DNA of 64,000 bases, taken from NCBI RefSeq assembly GCF_029266855.1, contig NZ_JAQSWB010000001.1:186001-250000 (forward strand). Direction: 5' to 3'. Below are positions 34,582 through 42,724 of this stretch, in pieces. Both the position numbers and the translations under genes were made by a program. Each line of letters opens with the position of its first letter. The first letter of the stretch is position 1. The stretch comes from Fluviicola sp. GTDB taxonomy: Bacteria; Bacteroidota; Bacteroidia; Flavobacteriales_D; Crocinitomicaceae. The notes under the pieces are model-generated. The model was not told the DNA's origin, did no database searches, and saw nothing but the letters and a program-made list of their open reading frames with translations.

Positions 34582-36768
34582 ATGGCAACAAAGCGATTAC
34601 AAGCGTATCAGGATGTACTCAATCGTACACCAAAACACATCGATTATGATGGGAAAGTTTCCGATTTATTCGGAAAAAATGTATTTCATGCAGAAGTTAT
34701 GCGGGAATACCTTCCTTCAGATGCATATAAATCTATGATGGAGTCCATCCAAAACGGAACTCGCCTGGATCGTAAAATGGCTGATCAGGTTGCTTCTGCA
34801 ATGAAAGATTGGGCATTGACAAAAGGAGCCACACATTATACGCACTGGTTTCAGCCGTTAACAGGAACAACCGCAGAAAAGCACGATGCATTTTTTAAAC
34901 CTGTAGGACCGGGACGTGCAATTGAACGTTTTGACGGAGAATTGTTGGTACAGCAAGAACCGGATGCATCTTCCTTTCCGAACGGTGGAATTCGAAACAC
35001 TTTCGAAGCAAGAGGATATACTGCCTGGGATCCGTCTTCTCCGGCTTTCGTAATCGGCAAGACTTTGTGTATTCCTACGATTATGATCTCCTATACGGGT
35101 GAGTCTTTGGATTACAAGATGCCTTTATTGAAAGCTTTGCATGCTGTGGATAAAGCAGCTGTGGAGGTTTGTCAGTATTTTGATAAGAACGTTACAAAAG
35201 TAAATGCAACATTGGGCTGGGAACAGGAATACTTCCTGGTAGACCAGGCTTTGTTTAACTGTCGTCCGGATCTGATGATGACCGGTCGTGCATTATTTGG
35301 TCATGCGCCTGCAAAAGGTCAGCAATTGGAGGATCATTATTTCGGTTCTATTCCTGAACGTGTAACAGCTTTCATGCGTGAGTTTGAAACTGAAGCAATT
35401 TTGTTGGGAATTCCGGTTACAACGCGTCACAATGAGGTTGCTCCGAATCAGTTCGAGTGTGCGCCGATTTTTGAGGAATGTAACCTGGCAAATGACCACA
35501 ATATGTTGTTGATGGATTTGCTCGAAAAAATTGCACGTAAGCACGACTTCCGAGTTTTGTTGCATGAGAAACCGTTTGCAGGGGTAAATGGATCCGGAAA
35601 GCACAATAACTGGTCTTTGTCTACTGATACGGGTGTGAACTTGTTGCAGCCTGGGAAAAACCCGAAAACAAACTTACAGTTCCTGACCTTCTTCGTGAAT
35701 ACAATTAAAGCAATTCATGATAATGATGATTTGTTGCGGGCTTGTATTGCTTCCGCAAATAACGATCACCGCTTAGGGGCAAACGAAGCTCCTCCGGCAA
35801 TTATCTCCACATTTATCGGTTCCCAGTTGTCGGGTATGCTGGACGAACTGGAGCAGAACGTGAAAGCCGGAAAAATGACTCCGGAAGAGAAAACAGAATT
35901 GAAACTGAATATTGGTAAAATTCCGCAGATCATGCTGGATAATACGGATAGAAACAGAACTTCTCCGTTTGCATTTACCGGGAACAAATTCGAATTCCGT
36001 GCTGTTGGCTCTTCGGCAAACTGTGCATCGGCAATGATCGTGCTGAACACCATTATGGCGAAACAATTGCAGTTGTTCAAAGTGAGTGTAGATGCGCGTA
36101 TTGATAAAGGTGAGGCGAAGGATGAAGCTATTCTGAAAGAACTTCAGATCCTGATCAAGGAATCGAAGAGAATTCGTTTCGAAGGAAACGGTTATGGAGA
36201 CGAGTGGGTGAAGGAAGCTGAAAAAAGAGGTTTGAATAATTTCAAGGATACACCACGTGCATTGAAAGCATGGGGAGAAAAAAAATTCGTGAAGCTGTTT
36301 GATGAAATGAACGTATTGACTCCACGTGAATTGGAAGCGCGTCAGGAGATCGAATATGAAAGCTATACCATGAAAATTCAAATCGAAGCACGATTGATGG
36401 GAGATTTGGTTCAGACGCATATTTTACCTGCCGTATTTGAATATCAAAACCGCTTGTTGACAAATATCCAGGGAATCATGAATGCCTTGGGTGAAAAGGC
36501 TGGAAAAGATGCAGCAGCAGCTCAAATCGAATTGGTTACCAAAATTTCGATGCATTTGAATAAAATGAAAGCTACCTGTGATACAATGCTTCAGGCTAGG
36601 AAAGCGGCCAATAAAATTGAGCATTCCGAAGAAAAAGCAATAGCATATTGTGATAAGGTAAAAGTTTATTTTGACGAAATCCGTTACCATGCAGATAAAT
36701 TAGAGTTATTGGTAGACGATGAGTTATGGCCTTTGCCGAAATTCAGAGAAATGTTATTTACTCGTTAG
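34582..36768 (+). CDS. glnN: Glutamine synthetase type III
   Basis: 728 residues from ATG 34582 (MATKRLQAYQDVLNR); the frame runs upstream to 34507 through the promoter, so that longer start is rejected. The size fits GSIII (about 700-730) rather than GSI (about 470). Visible blocks: TLGWEQEYFLVD, TRHNEVAPNQFECAPIFEE, FAGVNGSGKHNNWSL and DNTDRNRTSPFAFTGNKFEFR, which carry the metal, glutamate and ATP sites. It makes glutamine from glutamate, ammonia and ATP as a dodecamer, the main ammonia assimilation enzyme in many Bacteroidota. The upstream region is rich in inverted repeats. Confidence 0.97.
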   Translation: MATKRLQAYQDVLNRTPKHIDYDGKVSDLFGKNVFHAEVMREYLPSDAYKSMMESIQNGTRLDRKMADQVASAMKDWALTKGATHYTHWFQPLTGTTAEKHDAFFKPVGPGRAIERFDGELLVQQEPDASSFPNGGIRNTFEARGYTAWDPSSPAFVIGKTLCIPTIMISYTGESLDYKMPLLKALHAVDKAAVEVCQYFDKNVTKVNATLGWEQEYFLVDQALFNCRPDLMMTGRALFGHAPAKGQQLEDHYFGSIPERVTAFMREFETEAILLGIPVTTRHNEVAPNQFECAPIFEECNLANDHNMLLMDLLEKIARKHDFRVLLHEKPFAGVNGSGKHNNWSLSTDTGVNLLQPGKNPKTNLQFLTFFVNTIKAIHDNDDLLRACIASANNDHRLGANEAPPAIISTFIGSQLSGMLDELEQNVKAGKMTPEEKTELKLNIGKIPQIMLDNTDRNRTSPFAFTGNKFEFRAVGSSANCASAMIVLNTIMAKQLQLFKVSVDARIDKGEAKDEAILKELQILIKESKRIRFEGNGYGDEWVKEAEKRGLNNFKDTPRALKAWGEKKFVKLFDEMNVLTPRELEARQEIEYESYTMKIQIEARLMGDLVQTHILPAVFEYQNRLLTNIQGIMNALGEKAGKDAAAAQIELVTKISMHLNKMKATCDTMLQARKAANKIEHSEEKAIAYCDKVKVYFDEIRYHADKLELLVDDELWPLPKFREMLFTR

Positions 36769-36787
36769 TAAAATTCAACTTAGATTC

Positions 36788-36826
36788 AGCCCCGATGTTT
36801 CAACAGAAAGTCGGGGCTTATTTTTT
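36788..36826 (+). terminator. Intrinsic terminator of glnN
   Basis: AGCCCCGA (36788-36795) and TCGGGGCT (36811-36818), 15-base loop, then TATTTTTT; 20 bases past the stop. Confidence 0.88.
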
Positions 36827-37095
36827 GATCATATATGAGGATATTGATTTTTCTTGAAGGGAAAATCCTTTTTCATTTCGAACTTGCTATTTGTTCTCCC
36901 TATTGAGTATTGAGAAAAATAAAGAGAGTATTATTCTCTGTGATCCTCCGTGTTCATCTGTGGGAGATATCAAATGAAATTTAAGACTACATTTCAAGTC
37001 GCTTATAGATGTGAATGTCCGCCTTTGCGTTCTTTTCGCTCTCCGCGGTTCAAATAAAACATTGTATCCGGCAATTCATTACCTTTGTTTTGAAG
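36827..37095. other. Gene-free stretch upstream of ispH with simple dispersed words
   Basis: No coding frame. Two stretches are low-complexity 'ctgtgatcctccgtgttcat' (36939-36958) and 'tttgcgttcttttcgctctc' (37023-37042), words that recur in many intergenic regions of Bacteroidota genomes. The ispH -7 element (37080-37087) ends the region. Confidence 0.5.
37080..37087 (+). promoter_or_regulatory. Candidate -7 element TACCTTTG of ispH
   Basis: Exact TAnnTTTG match 8 bases before ATG 37096; an ATTG at 37061-37064 is only 15 bases upstream, shorter than consensus. Confidence 0.4.
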
Positions 37096-38307
37096 ATGAA
37101 ACAATTTGATATTCCGTCCATATTTCGTTCGCCGATTATTTCAAAAGTGAAGGCGTTTCGTAAAAACCAGGATCCCAGGAAAAAGGATTTCTCGTCTACA
37201 TTTCTGGATTTCGGAAATCTTCATCTCTATATCGCACGACATTTTGGATTCTGTTATGGAGTAGAAAATGCGATCGAAATTGCTTATCGTGCGGTTGAAG
37301 AAAATCACGGAAAGCGTATTTTTCTTTTAAGTCAAATGATTCACAATCCGACAGTGAACGAGGATCTGACACAACGCGGCATCGAATTTATCCAGGATAC
37401 TTCCGGAAAACAATTGATTCCCTGGGAAGAATTAAACCCCGATGATGTGGTAATTATTCCTGCATTCGGGACAACTTTGGAAATCGAACAGATTTTAAAG
37501 GATCGCGGTGTTTCTACCGAAAAGTACAATACCACTTGCCCTTTCGTAGAGAAAGTTTGGAATAGGGCAGAGAAATTGGGGAGCGAAAAGCATACATTGG
37601 TTATTCATGGTAAATACGATCACGAAGAAACACGGGCAACTTTTTCTCATACGGCTTTAAATTCTGAAGCTGTCATCGTCAAGAACATGGAAGAAGCTGC
37701 TTTTTTGGCAAAATGTATTACGGGTGAAGCTTCAAAGGACGAGTTCTATGTCTTTTTTAAAGGAAAACATACTCCAAACTTCGATCCGGAGACCCACTTA
37801 AGTAAGATCGGGGTAATTAACCAAACAACGATGCTTGCAAGTGAGACCCAGGAAATCGCTGAGTTTCTGAAAAGGGTAACGGAAGATTTTGCTGAGCAGG
37901 CAAACGTAAATAAAACTTTTGCAGATACACGCGACACACTTTGTTATGCTACAAATGACAATCAAAGTGCTACGGAAGCCTTGATGAATGAACCTCTGGA
38001 TTTCGCAATAGTGGTTGGCGGATATAACAGTTCAAATACTTCTCATTTAGTAGAGTTACTTGAACAGCGTTGCACTGTTTATTTTATAAAGGATGAAACG
38101 GAGATCTTAAGTGTAGATACGATTCGGAGTTTCAATATTCATACGCATCAGATCGAGCAAATCGAAGGATGGATGAAGGGGACTAAGATCGGGATTACTT
38201 CCGGGGCTTCCTGTCCGGATTCTATTATTGACAGTGTGATCTCAAAGGTTCTGGAACTGAAGGGAAGCACTAAATCCATTGATGAAGTAATCTCCGGATT
38301 GTCTTAA
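37096..38307 (+). CDS. ispH: 4-hydroxy-3-methylbut-2-enyl diphosphate reductase
   Basis: 403 residues from ATG 37096 (MKQFDIPSIFRSP); an upstream extension to 37015 is non-conserved text overlapping the promoter. It is the longer IspH form of about 400 residues, against about 310 in E. coli. The three Fe-S ligands are visible in HFGFCYGVENA, NTTCPFVEKVW and SGASCPDSIID. IspH is the last enzyme of the MEP isoprenoid pathway, producing IPP and DMAPP with a 4Fe-4S cluster and reducing equivalents from ferredoxin or flavodoxin. Monocistronic, ending in a strong terminator. Confidence 0.96.
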   Translation: MKQFDIPSIFRSPIISKVKAFRKNQDPRKKDFSSTFLDFGNLHLYIARHFGFCYGVENAIEIAYRAVEENHGKRIFLLSQMIHNPTVNEDLTQRGIEFIQDTSGKQLIPWEELNPDDVVIIPAFGTTLEIEQILKDRGVSTEKYNTTCPFVEKVWNRAEKLGSEKHTLVIHGKYDHEETRATFSHTALNSEAVIVKNMEEAAFLAKCITGEASKDEFYVFFKGKHTPNFDPETHLSKIGVINQTTMLASETQEIAEFLKRVTEDFAEQANVNKTFADTRDTLCYATNDNQSATEALMNEPLDFAIVVGGYNSSNTSHLVELLEQRCTVYFIKDETEILSVDTIRSFNIHTHQIEQIEGWMKGTKIGITSGASCPDSIIDSVISKVLELKGSTKSIDEVISGLS

Positions 38308-38350
38308 ACATAGGCGATTATTTTTTGTCCAATAGCTTAATAGAAATAAA

Positions 38351-38379
38351 AAAGCCCTGACATTTATCGTCAGGGCTTT
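38351..38379. terminator. Bidirectional terminator between ispH and a T9SS gene
   Basis: AAAGCCCTGAC / GTCAGGGCTTT, 11-bp perfect stem, 7-base loop, A-run on one side and TTTCTTTAT on the other. It serves both convergent genes. Confidence 0.9.
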
Positions 38380-38399
38380 CTTTATAATTGAAGTTTCAA

Positions 38400-39299
38400 T
38401 TAGTTCTTAACGAAGTTTCCTGTACCAACTTTACCAGAGATAGTTGTTACTTGGTAAATGTACATTCCTGCATTCAATTCAGCTACATTAATGTTGCTTG
38501 AGTTAGAAGTAGCAACAACTTTTCCATCTGCTGCTGTAATAACTACAGAAGCAACCTCTTCAGTTGTTTTAATGTTCAACTCAGCATTAGCCGGGTTAGG
38601 GTAAACAGAAGAAGTGATTTCGTTCTCGTTCAATCCTAAAGTAAAGTCAACGATAGGGAAAACTGTAATTGCAGCATCTAGTCCCCAACTGTTTGGAGAT
38701 ACTTGATCATCAAATAAAACAAATGCATCATCACCTTGAATCTCACCAGTATGAGTTGCACCGTCACCAGCGAATGGAGTACTCAATGCTGTAGCGAAAA
38801 TATTACCAGCTCCTGTTGGCAAAATAAAACCAGCCCAGAATTTCCCGTTAGCAGGAATTGCAACCGGAGTTGTGAAGGTAATTACATTGTTAAAGAAGTT
38901 TCCGTCAGCCAATCCCATTGTAGAAGCAAGAGCAGTATCAATTGCAGTTAATGCAACAACTTTTGATGCTAATGGAGCAGCATAATTAGGTTGTCCTGCA
39001 TTATCAGCCCAGATAGCGAAAGTCATATTTCCTGCACCTGCTTTGAAAATACAAGGAATTGCGATAGCATTAATTGTACCACCACCTGTTACACCGTGAG
39101 TTGCATCAAACAATTGCATTTTAGCTTTGTCACCGTACATATTGTTTCCAACGATGAAACCTGAATCGATAGGCATTACATCATCCAACAAACCTGAAAA
39201 TAATGTTGATGAGCTACAGTGACCAGAAAGAGTGTCCATTTGAGCATTTGCAGCGAATGTTGCAGCGAATACTGATAAAGAAAGTAAAAGTTTTTTCAT
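38400..39299 (-). CDS. T9SS-secreted protein of unknown function
   Basis: 299 residues from ATG 39299, which opens the signal peptide MKKLLLSLSVFAATFAANAQ. The middle (25-225) is a beta-rich domain with GNMTFAIWADNAGQPNYAAP and FTTPVAIPANGKFWAGF, a text seen in secreted Bacteroidota proteins without known role. The last 70 residues are a T9SS sorting domain (SVYPNPANAELNIKTTE ... GMYIYQV ... GNFVKN). The codon use is regular and Ala/Gly-rich, as in highly expressed genes, and a -7 element TATATTTG lies 22 bases upstream. Probably an abundant surface or released protein. Confidence 0.85.
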   Translation of the reverse strand: MKKLLLSLSVFAATFAANAQMDTLSGHCSSSTLFSGLLDDVMPIDSGFIVGNNMYGDKAKMQLFDATHGVTGGGTINAIAIPCIFKAGAGNMTFAIWADNAGQPNYAAPLASKVVALTAIDTALASTMGLADGNFFNNVITFTTPVAIPANGKFWAGFILPTGAGNIFATALSTPFAGDGATHTGEIQGDDAFVLFDDQVSPNSWGLDAAITVFPIVDFTLGLNENEITSSVYPNPANAELNIKTTEEVASVVITAADGKVVATSNSSNINVAELNAGMYIYQVTTISGKVGTGNFVKN

Positions 39300-39320
39300 A
39301 GTTATTTTAAAAAGTTTGAA

Positions 39321-39328
39321 CAAATATA
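39321..39328 (-). promoter_or_regulatory. Candidate -7 element TATATTTG of the T9SS gene
   Basis: Exact TAnnTTTG on the minus strand, 21 bases before the start at 39299; no clear -33 box. Confidence 0.4.
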
Positions 39329-39491
39329 ATTTTTTTAATCAATTCTTAATAATAGAATCGATATTATTCTTAACGATAGATTGTTTAAATCGCAGAAGGT
39401 TGGAAATTTCTTTCAATCTTATAATTGCATTTTTTTAAAGATTATGTTTACTTTCAATTTTAGTAAACAACTGTAATAAACTGATTCATTA

Positions 39492-41192
39492 ATGGAGCGC
39501 CTGATTAATATTCTAATTATTGACGAAAAAGATTCAGATAAATTAGCAATAAAGGAAATCCTCGGCGGAGGAGGAAATATTTTGCTGTTTTGCGATTCCA
39601 TTGAAGATGCACATGAAATTCTGAAACGGCGGGAGGTTGGTATTATCCTGATTGATGTGGATAGTCCGAATTTTTCATCAATGGACGATTTTAAGGATTT
39701 GCTGCAGGTGCATGCTTCTCACACGCATTATTCCATCATTATTACTGAAAATACGCGAACCGGTTCCAAATTGTTGAAGGGCTTTAATTCGGGTGCTGTG
39801 GATTTTATTACCAAACCGTTTAATCCCCTGCTGATCCAGGCAAAGTTGGATGTCTACAAATCACTCTATTATAAAGACCAGCGAATTGCTCAGTTACTTG
39901 GGAATATCCTGCCTGAGAATGTATTGGACGATTTAAATCAGTACGGAAAATTCTCTCCTAAAAGGGTCGACAAAGGGGTAGTGTTGTTTACTGATTTTGT
40001 GGACTTCTCTATGAAATCGAAATCGATCAAGCCGATCAAACTGGTAAAACGGCTGGAATATTACTTTACGGCCTTTGATGAGATTGTGGAACGTTACAAA
40101 CTGGAAAAGATCAAGACAATCGGTGATGCCTATATGGCTATTGCCGGGGTGAATGAGGATAATAACGAACCTATTTTAAGAGCCTGTATGGCTGCTTTGG
40201 AAATGCGCAATTTCATCCGGAATGAGAAGGAACTGGCGAAAGCCATGAAGAAGGACTTTTGGGAAATCCGAATCGGTGTTCACGCCGGACCATTGGTTGC
40301 CGGGATCATTGGTTCTAAAAGATATTCATTTGATGTGTGGGGAGATACGGTAAATATCGCCGCAAGAGCACAGCAGTTTAGTGGAATTGACCAAATCACG
40401 ATCACTCAGGCGATCTATGATGAATGTTGCAGCTATTTTGATACGAAGGATCTGGGGAATGTTCCGATCAAAAAGCGGGGAGGTTCGATGGAAATATTTG
40501 AATTGGAATCCCTGAAGTCGGAATACAGTTTGTACGCGAACGGAAAGGTTCCTTCCGTTGAATTGCGCGTTCTGTGCCAGATTGCAACGGTCGATTTTGA
40601 ACATATGAGAAGTGATATTCTGAATAAACTCAAATCCATGCTGCCGGACGAAGTAATTTATCATGACCTGGGGCATACCCTGAATGTGGAAAAAGCCGCT
40701 ATCCGTTTGGGAAAACTGGAGGGTTTGGATGAGGAGGAAATGCTCTTGCTCAGAACTGCTGCCTTATTCCATGATACAGGTTTTATTTTTACTTATCATC
40801 AGAATGAGCTTCATGCAGTAAGATTAATGGAGCAAATGCTTCCGAAATACGGATTTAATGCAATCCAGATCCAGCAAATCCGTGAAATGATCCTGGCGAC
40901 GGCTTTGGATATCGAACCGGTGGGACTGTTGCAGGAAATTTTGTGTGATGCCGATCATGATTACCTGGGAAGAGCAGATTATTATGTTGTTGCATCCAAA
41001 TTAAGGGATGAAATGATTGCGTTCGGAATGGATTTATCTGAGGAAGACTGGATTCGAATGCAGATTCGTTTCCTAGGTGAAACTCACCGCTTTTATACTA
41101 TAACGGCATTGAATATCCGTGAAAAAGGAAAGACAAATCGCTTGGCAGAATTGAAAATAACCCTGACTGAACTGCAAAATCAACAGGTTTGA
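39492..41192 (+). CDS. Receiver - class III adenylate cyclase - HD phosphohydrolase fusion
   Basis: 566 residues, no membrane segment. Residues 1-120 are a response-regulator receiver domain: acidic Asp11/Glu12, phospho-acceptor Asp55 (IILIDVDSP) and Lys108 (FITKPF). Residues 155-340 are a class III cyclase: metal Asp168 (FTDFVDFS) and Asp212 (TIGDAYMA). The substrate residues Lys208 (KIKTIGD) and Asp281 (FDVWGDTVN) mark ATP rather than GTP, and the transition-state Asn288/Arg292 are present. Residues of about 365-555 carry an HD domain (His395, His427-Asp428 in AALFHDTGF, aspartates in CDADHDYLGR). One chain may thus make cAMP under two-component control and hydrolyse a phospho-compound. The partner histidine kinase is not nearby. 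Confidence 0.9.
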   Translation: MERLINILIIDEKDSDKLAIKEILGGGGNILLFCDSIEDAHEILKRREVGIILIDVDSPNFSSMDDFKDLLQVHASHTHYSIIITENTRTGSKLLKGFNSGAVDFITKPFNPLLIQAKLDVYKSLYYKDQRIAQLLGNILPENVLDDLNQYGKFSPKRVDKGVVLFTDFVDFSMKSKSIKPIKLVKRLEYYFTAFDEIVERYKLEKIKTIGDAYMAIAGVNEDNNEPILRACMAALEMRNFIRNEKELAKAMKKDFWEIRIGVHAGPLVAGIIGSKRYSFDVWGDTVNIAARAQQFSGIDQITITQAIYDECCSYFDTKDLGNVPIKKRGGSMEIFELESLKSEYSLYANGKVPSVELRVLCQIATVDFEHMRSDILNKLKSMLPDEVIYHDLGHTLNVEKAAIRLGKLEGLDEEEMLLLRTAALFHDTGFIFTYHQNELHAVRLMEQMLPKYGFNAIQIQQIREMILATALDIEPVGLLQEILCDADHDYLGRADYYVVASKLRDEMIAFGMDLSEEDWIRMQIRFLGETHRFYTITALNIREKGKTNRLAELKITLTELQNQQV

Positions 41193-41194
41193 AC

Positions 41195-41312
41195 GGTGAC
41201 TGAGCGTTGAAAACCTTGACCTAAGCGTCAATGGGAGTTGAAGTCACCTCAATTTTTAAAGAACACTGAGCGTTGAAAACCTTGACTTAAGCGTCAATGG
41301 GAGTCGAAGTGT
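41195..41312. repeat. Two direct copies of a 50-54 base hairpin repeat
   Basis: Copies at 41195-41248 and 41263-41312 share a 46-base core with two differences. It begins ACTGAGCGTTGAAAACC and ends GTCGAAGT or GTTGAAGT. Each copy is closed by a different short stem (GGTGACT/AGTCACC and ACACT/AGTGT). A third copy lies at 11899-11948. They sit between two convergent genes. Confidence 0.85.
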
Positions 41313-41321
41313 GTTTTTTCC

Positions 41322-42128
41322 TCAGAAGCTCGGCTCTATCAAACTAAGTAAATCAGTTGTTTTAATGCTGGGTTTAAAGTCTTTTGCCGGTTCTGCATAA
41401 AATCCTCCGGGATGTAAATCTGCATCCAGACCTGCTTTGGAGAAGCTTTCCGCATCACCATCCTTTGTTTCCTTTTCTTTACTAGCGTTGAAATAATAAG
41501 TGACAGGAGCAGCAGGCTGAATCTTTTCAGATTTTTTGCCTGGTTCATCACTTTTTTTCAATAAAGCTGAAGTATAGGAATAACTGGTGCCATTGGTTAA
41601 AATACTGGTTTCCGGTGCTTCATCTGCTGGAATGTTTGAATCCGCTGTAAACTGCTTTTTTGTTCCCTCATTTAAAGGGAACTTCTTTTTAGGTTCAGCT
41701 GCTGTCTTCTCTTCACGCAGCATGGTGTCATTGCTCGCCGTCATCTGAACCTTTTCCTCACTGGCTAATTGATTTTCAGACATGGAAAACCATATGGTTG
41801 TAACTCCGGCAGATAACACAAGCAATGCTGCTACACGGAATAATGTGCGGTTGTATAAAGGAATAACTTTCTTTTCCGCTGCTTCCGGGGCGTTCCAGTT
41901 CTGGCTGATGCCGGGATGCTTGGCCTGAAATACCGAGTTTAAGCTGGACTTCACGGAAGGCGAAACTTCTGCTATGTTTGAAATAGCCAATTGGTCAATT
42001 CCGGCATAAAACGATTTCATTTCATTGTACTCTTCTTCAGAAGATACCAACTCCCGGATAACTTCCAGTTCGTTCGGAGTTAAATCGCTATAAGCCTTTG
42101 TCTGTATGATTTCGTCAAAAGTATTCAT
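41322..42128 (-). CDS. Putative anti-sigma factor
   Basis: 268 residues. N-terminal 75 residues are helical and charged (LTPNELEVIRELVSSEEEYNEMKSF), a single membrane helix at about 94-111 (LFRVAALLVLSAGVTTIWF), then a periplasmic Lys/Glu/Pro-rich region to the end. This is the topology of Bacteroidota anti-sigma factors without a zinc motif. The start overlaps the stop of the ECF sigma gene by 4 bases (ATGA), so they are translationally coupled. Assignment rests on topology and neighbour; no zinc-binding HxxxCxxC is present. Confidence 0.7.
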   Translation of the reverse strand: MNTFDEIIQTKAYSDLTPNELEVIRELVSSEEEYNEMKSFYAGIDQLAISNIAEVSPSVKSSLNSVFQAKHPGISQNWNAPEAAEKKVIPLYNRTLFRVAALLVLSAGVTTIWFSMSENQLASEEKVQMTASNDTMLREEKTAAEPKKKFPLNEGTKKQFTADSNIPADEAPETSILTNGTSYSYTSALLKKSDEPGKKSEKIQPAAPVTYYFNASKEKETKDGDAESFSKAGLDADLHPGGFYAEPAKDFKPSIKTTDLLSLIEPSF

Positions 42129-42724
42129 GATTGTTTTGTATGATGTTCTGGTTGGTATTCTTTTAATCCTTGTGCCAAATACTTGGTTGCATAAAATAAA
42201 CGGGATTTGATTGTCCCTTCACTGATTGCCAGGGCTTCGGCTATTTCTTTAATCGATAATCCGTCGAAATGGCGCATTTCAAATACCTCCCGGTGTTTAT
42301 CTTCCAGTTGTGTGACCTGGTAGTCATAAGCCTCCTTAAATAGAGTATGGTGAACCTGGTTTTCCGTATTCTTATTTACGTCGCTCACAGAGTAGGTATG
42401 ATCTAATCCGTTGCTGGTGTTTTTTCTTATTTCCTGTTTTTTGTACTCATTCTTGCACATGTTATTTGCAACCGAATACATCCAGGTTTTAAAGGATCGT
42501 GTCGTGTCGAAAAGTTCTGGCCGGTGAATTAGCTTGGTAAAGAAGTCGTGAACAAAGTCTTCGGATTTTTCCCGGTCGCGCCACAGCATGCGCATGAAAT
42601 ACGAGAGCAGGGCAGATGAATAACGGCCATAAAGCTTGTCAAAAGCTCTCTGATCGCCTCCAGCCATCCCAATGACCAATTGTTCGTCGGTCATTTGGTC
42701 GTATTCCTTTTTGATCATTCGCAT
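42125..42724 (-). CDS. ECF-type RNA polymerase sigma factor
   Basis: 199 residues. Region 2 (FDKLYGRYSSALLSYFMRML ... SFKTWMYSVANNMCKNEY) and region 4 (EMRHFDGLSIKEIAEALAIS, then EGTIKSRLFYATKYLAQGL) are intact. The long linker between them (about residues 95-130) is Asn/Thr-rich. It starts one base inside the stop of the upstream secreted-protein gene (TGATG) and overlaps the anti-sigma gene by 4 bases, making a compact three-gene operon. It likely directs transcription of an envelope-related regulon when released by the anti-sigma factor. Confidence 0.92.
   Translation of the reverse strand: MRMIKKEYDQMTDEQLVIGMAGGDQRAFDKLYGRYSSALLSYFMRMLWRDREKSEDFVHDFFTKLIHRPELFDTTRSFKTWMYSVANNMCKNEYKKQEIRKNTSNGLDHTYSVSDVNKNTENQVHHTLFKEAYDYQVTQLEDKHREVFEMRHFDGLSIKEIAEALAISEGTIKSRLFYATKYLAQGLKEYQPEHHTKQS

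Noticed and set aside
35773-36420. 215-codon frame antisense to glutamine synthetase
   Set aside because: The product is low in complexity and Phe/His/Cys-rich; the sense frame is a fully conserved enzyme.
41195-41312. Insertion sequence remnant
   Set aside because: No transposase fragment, no terminal repeats with target duplication; the copies are short hairpin elements.
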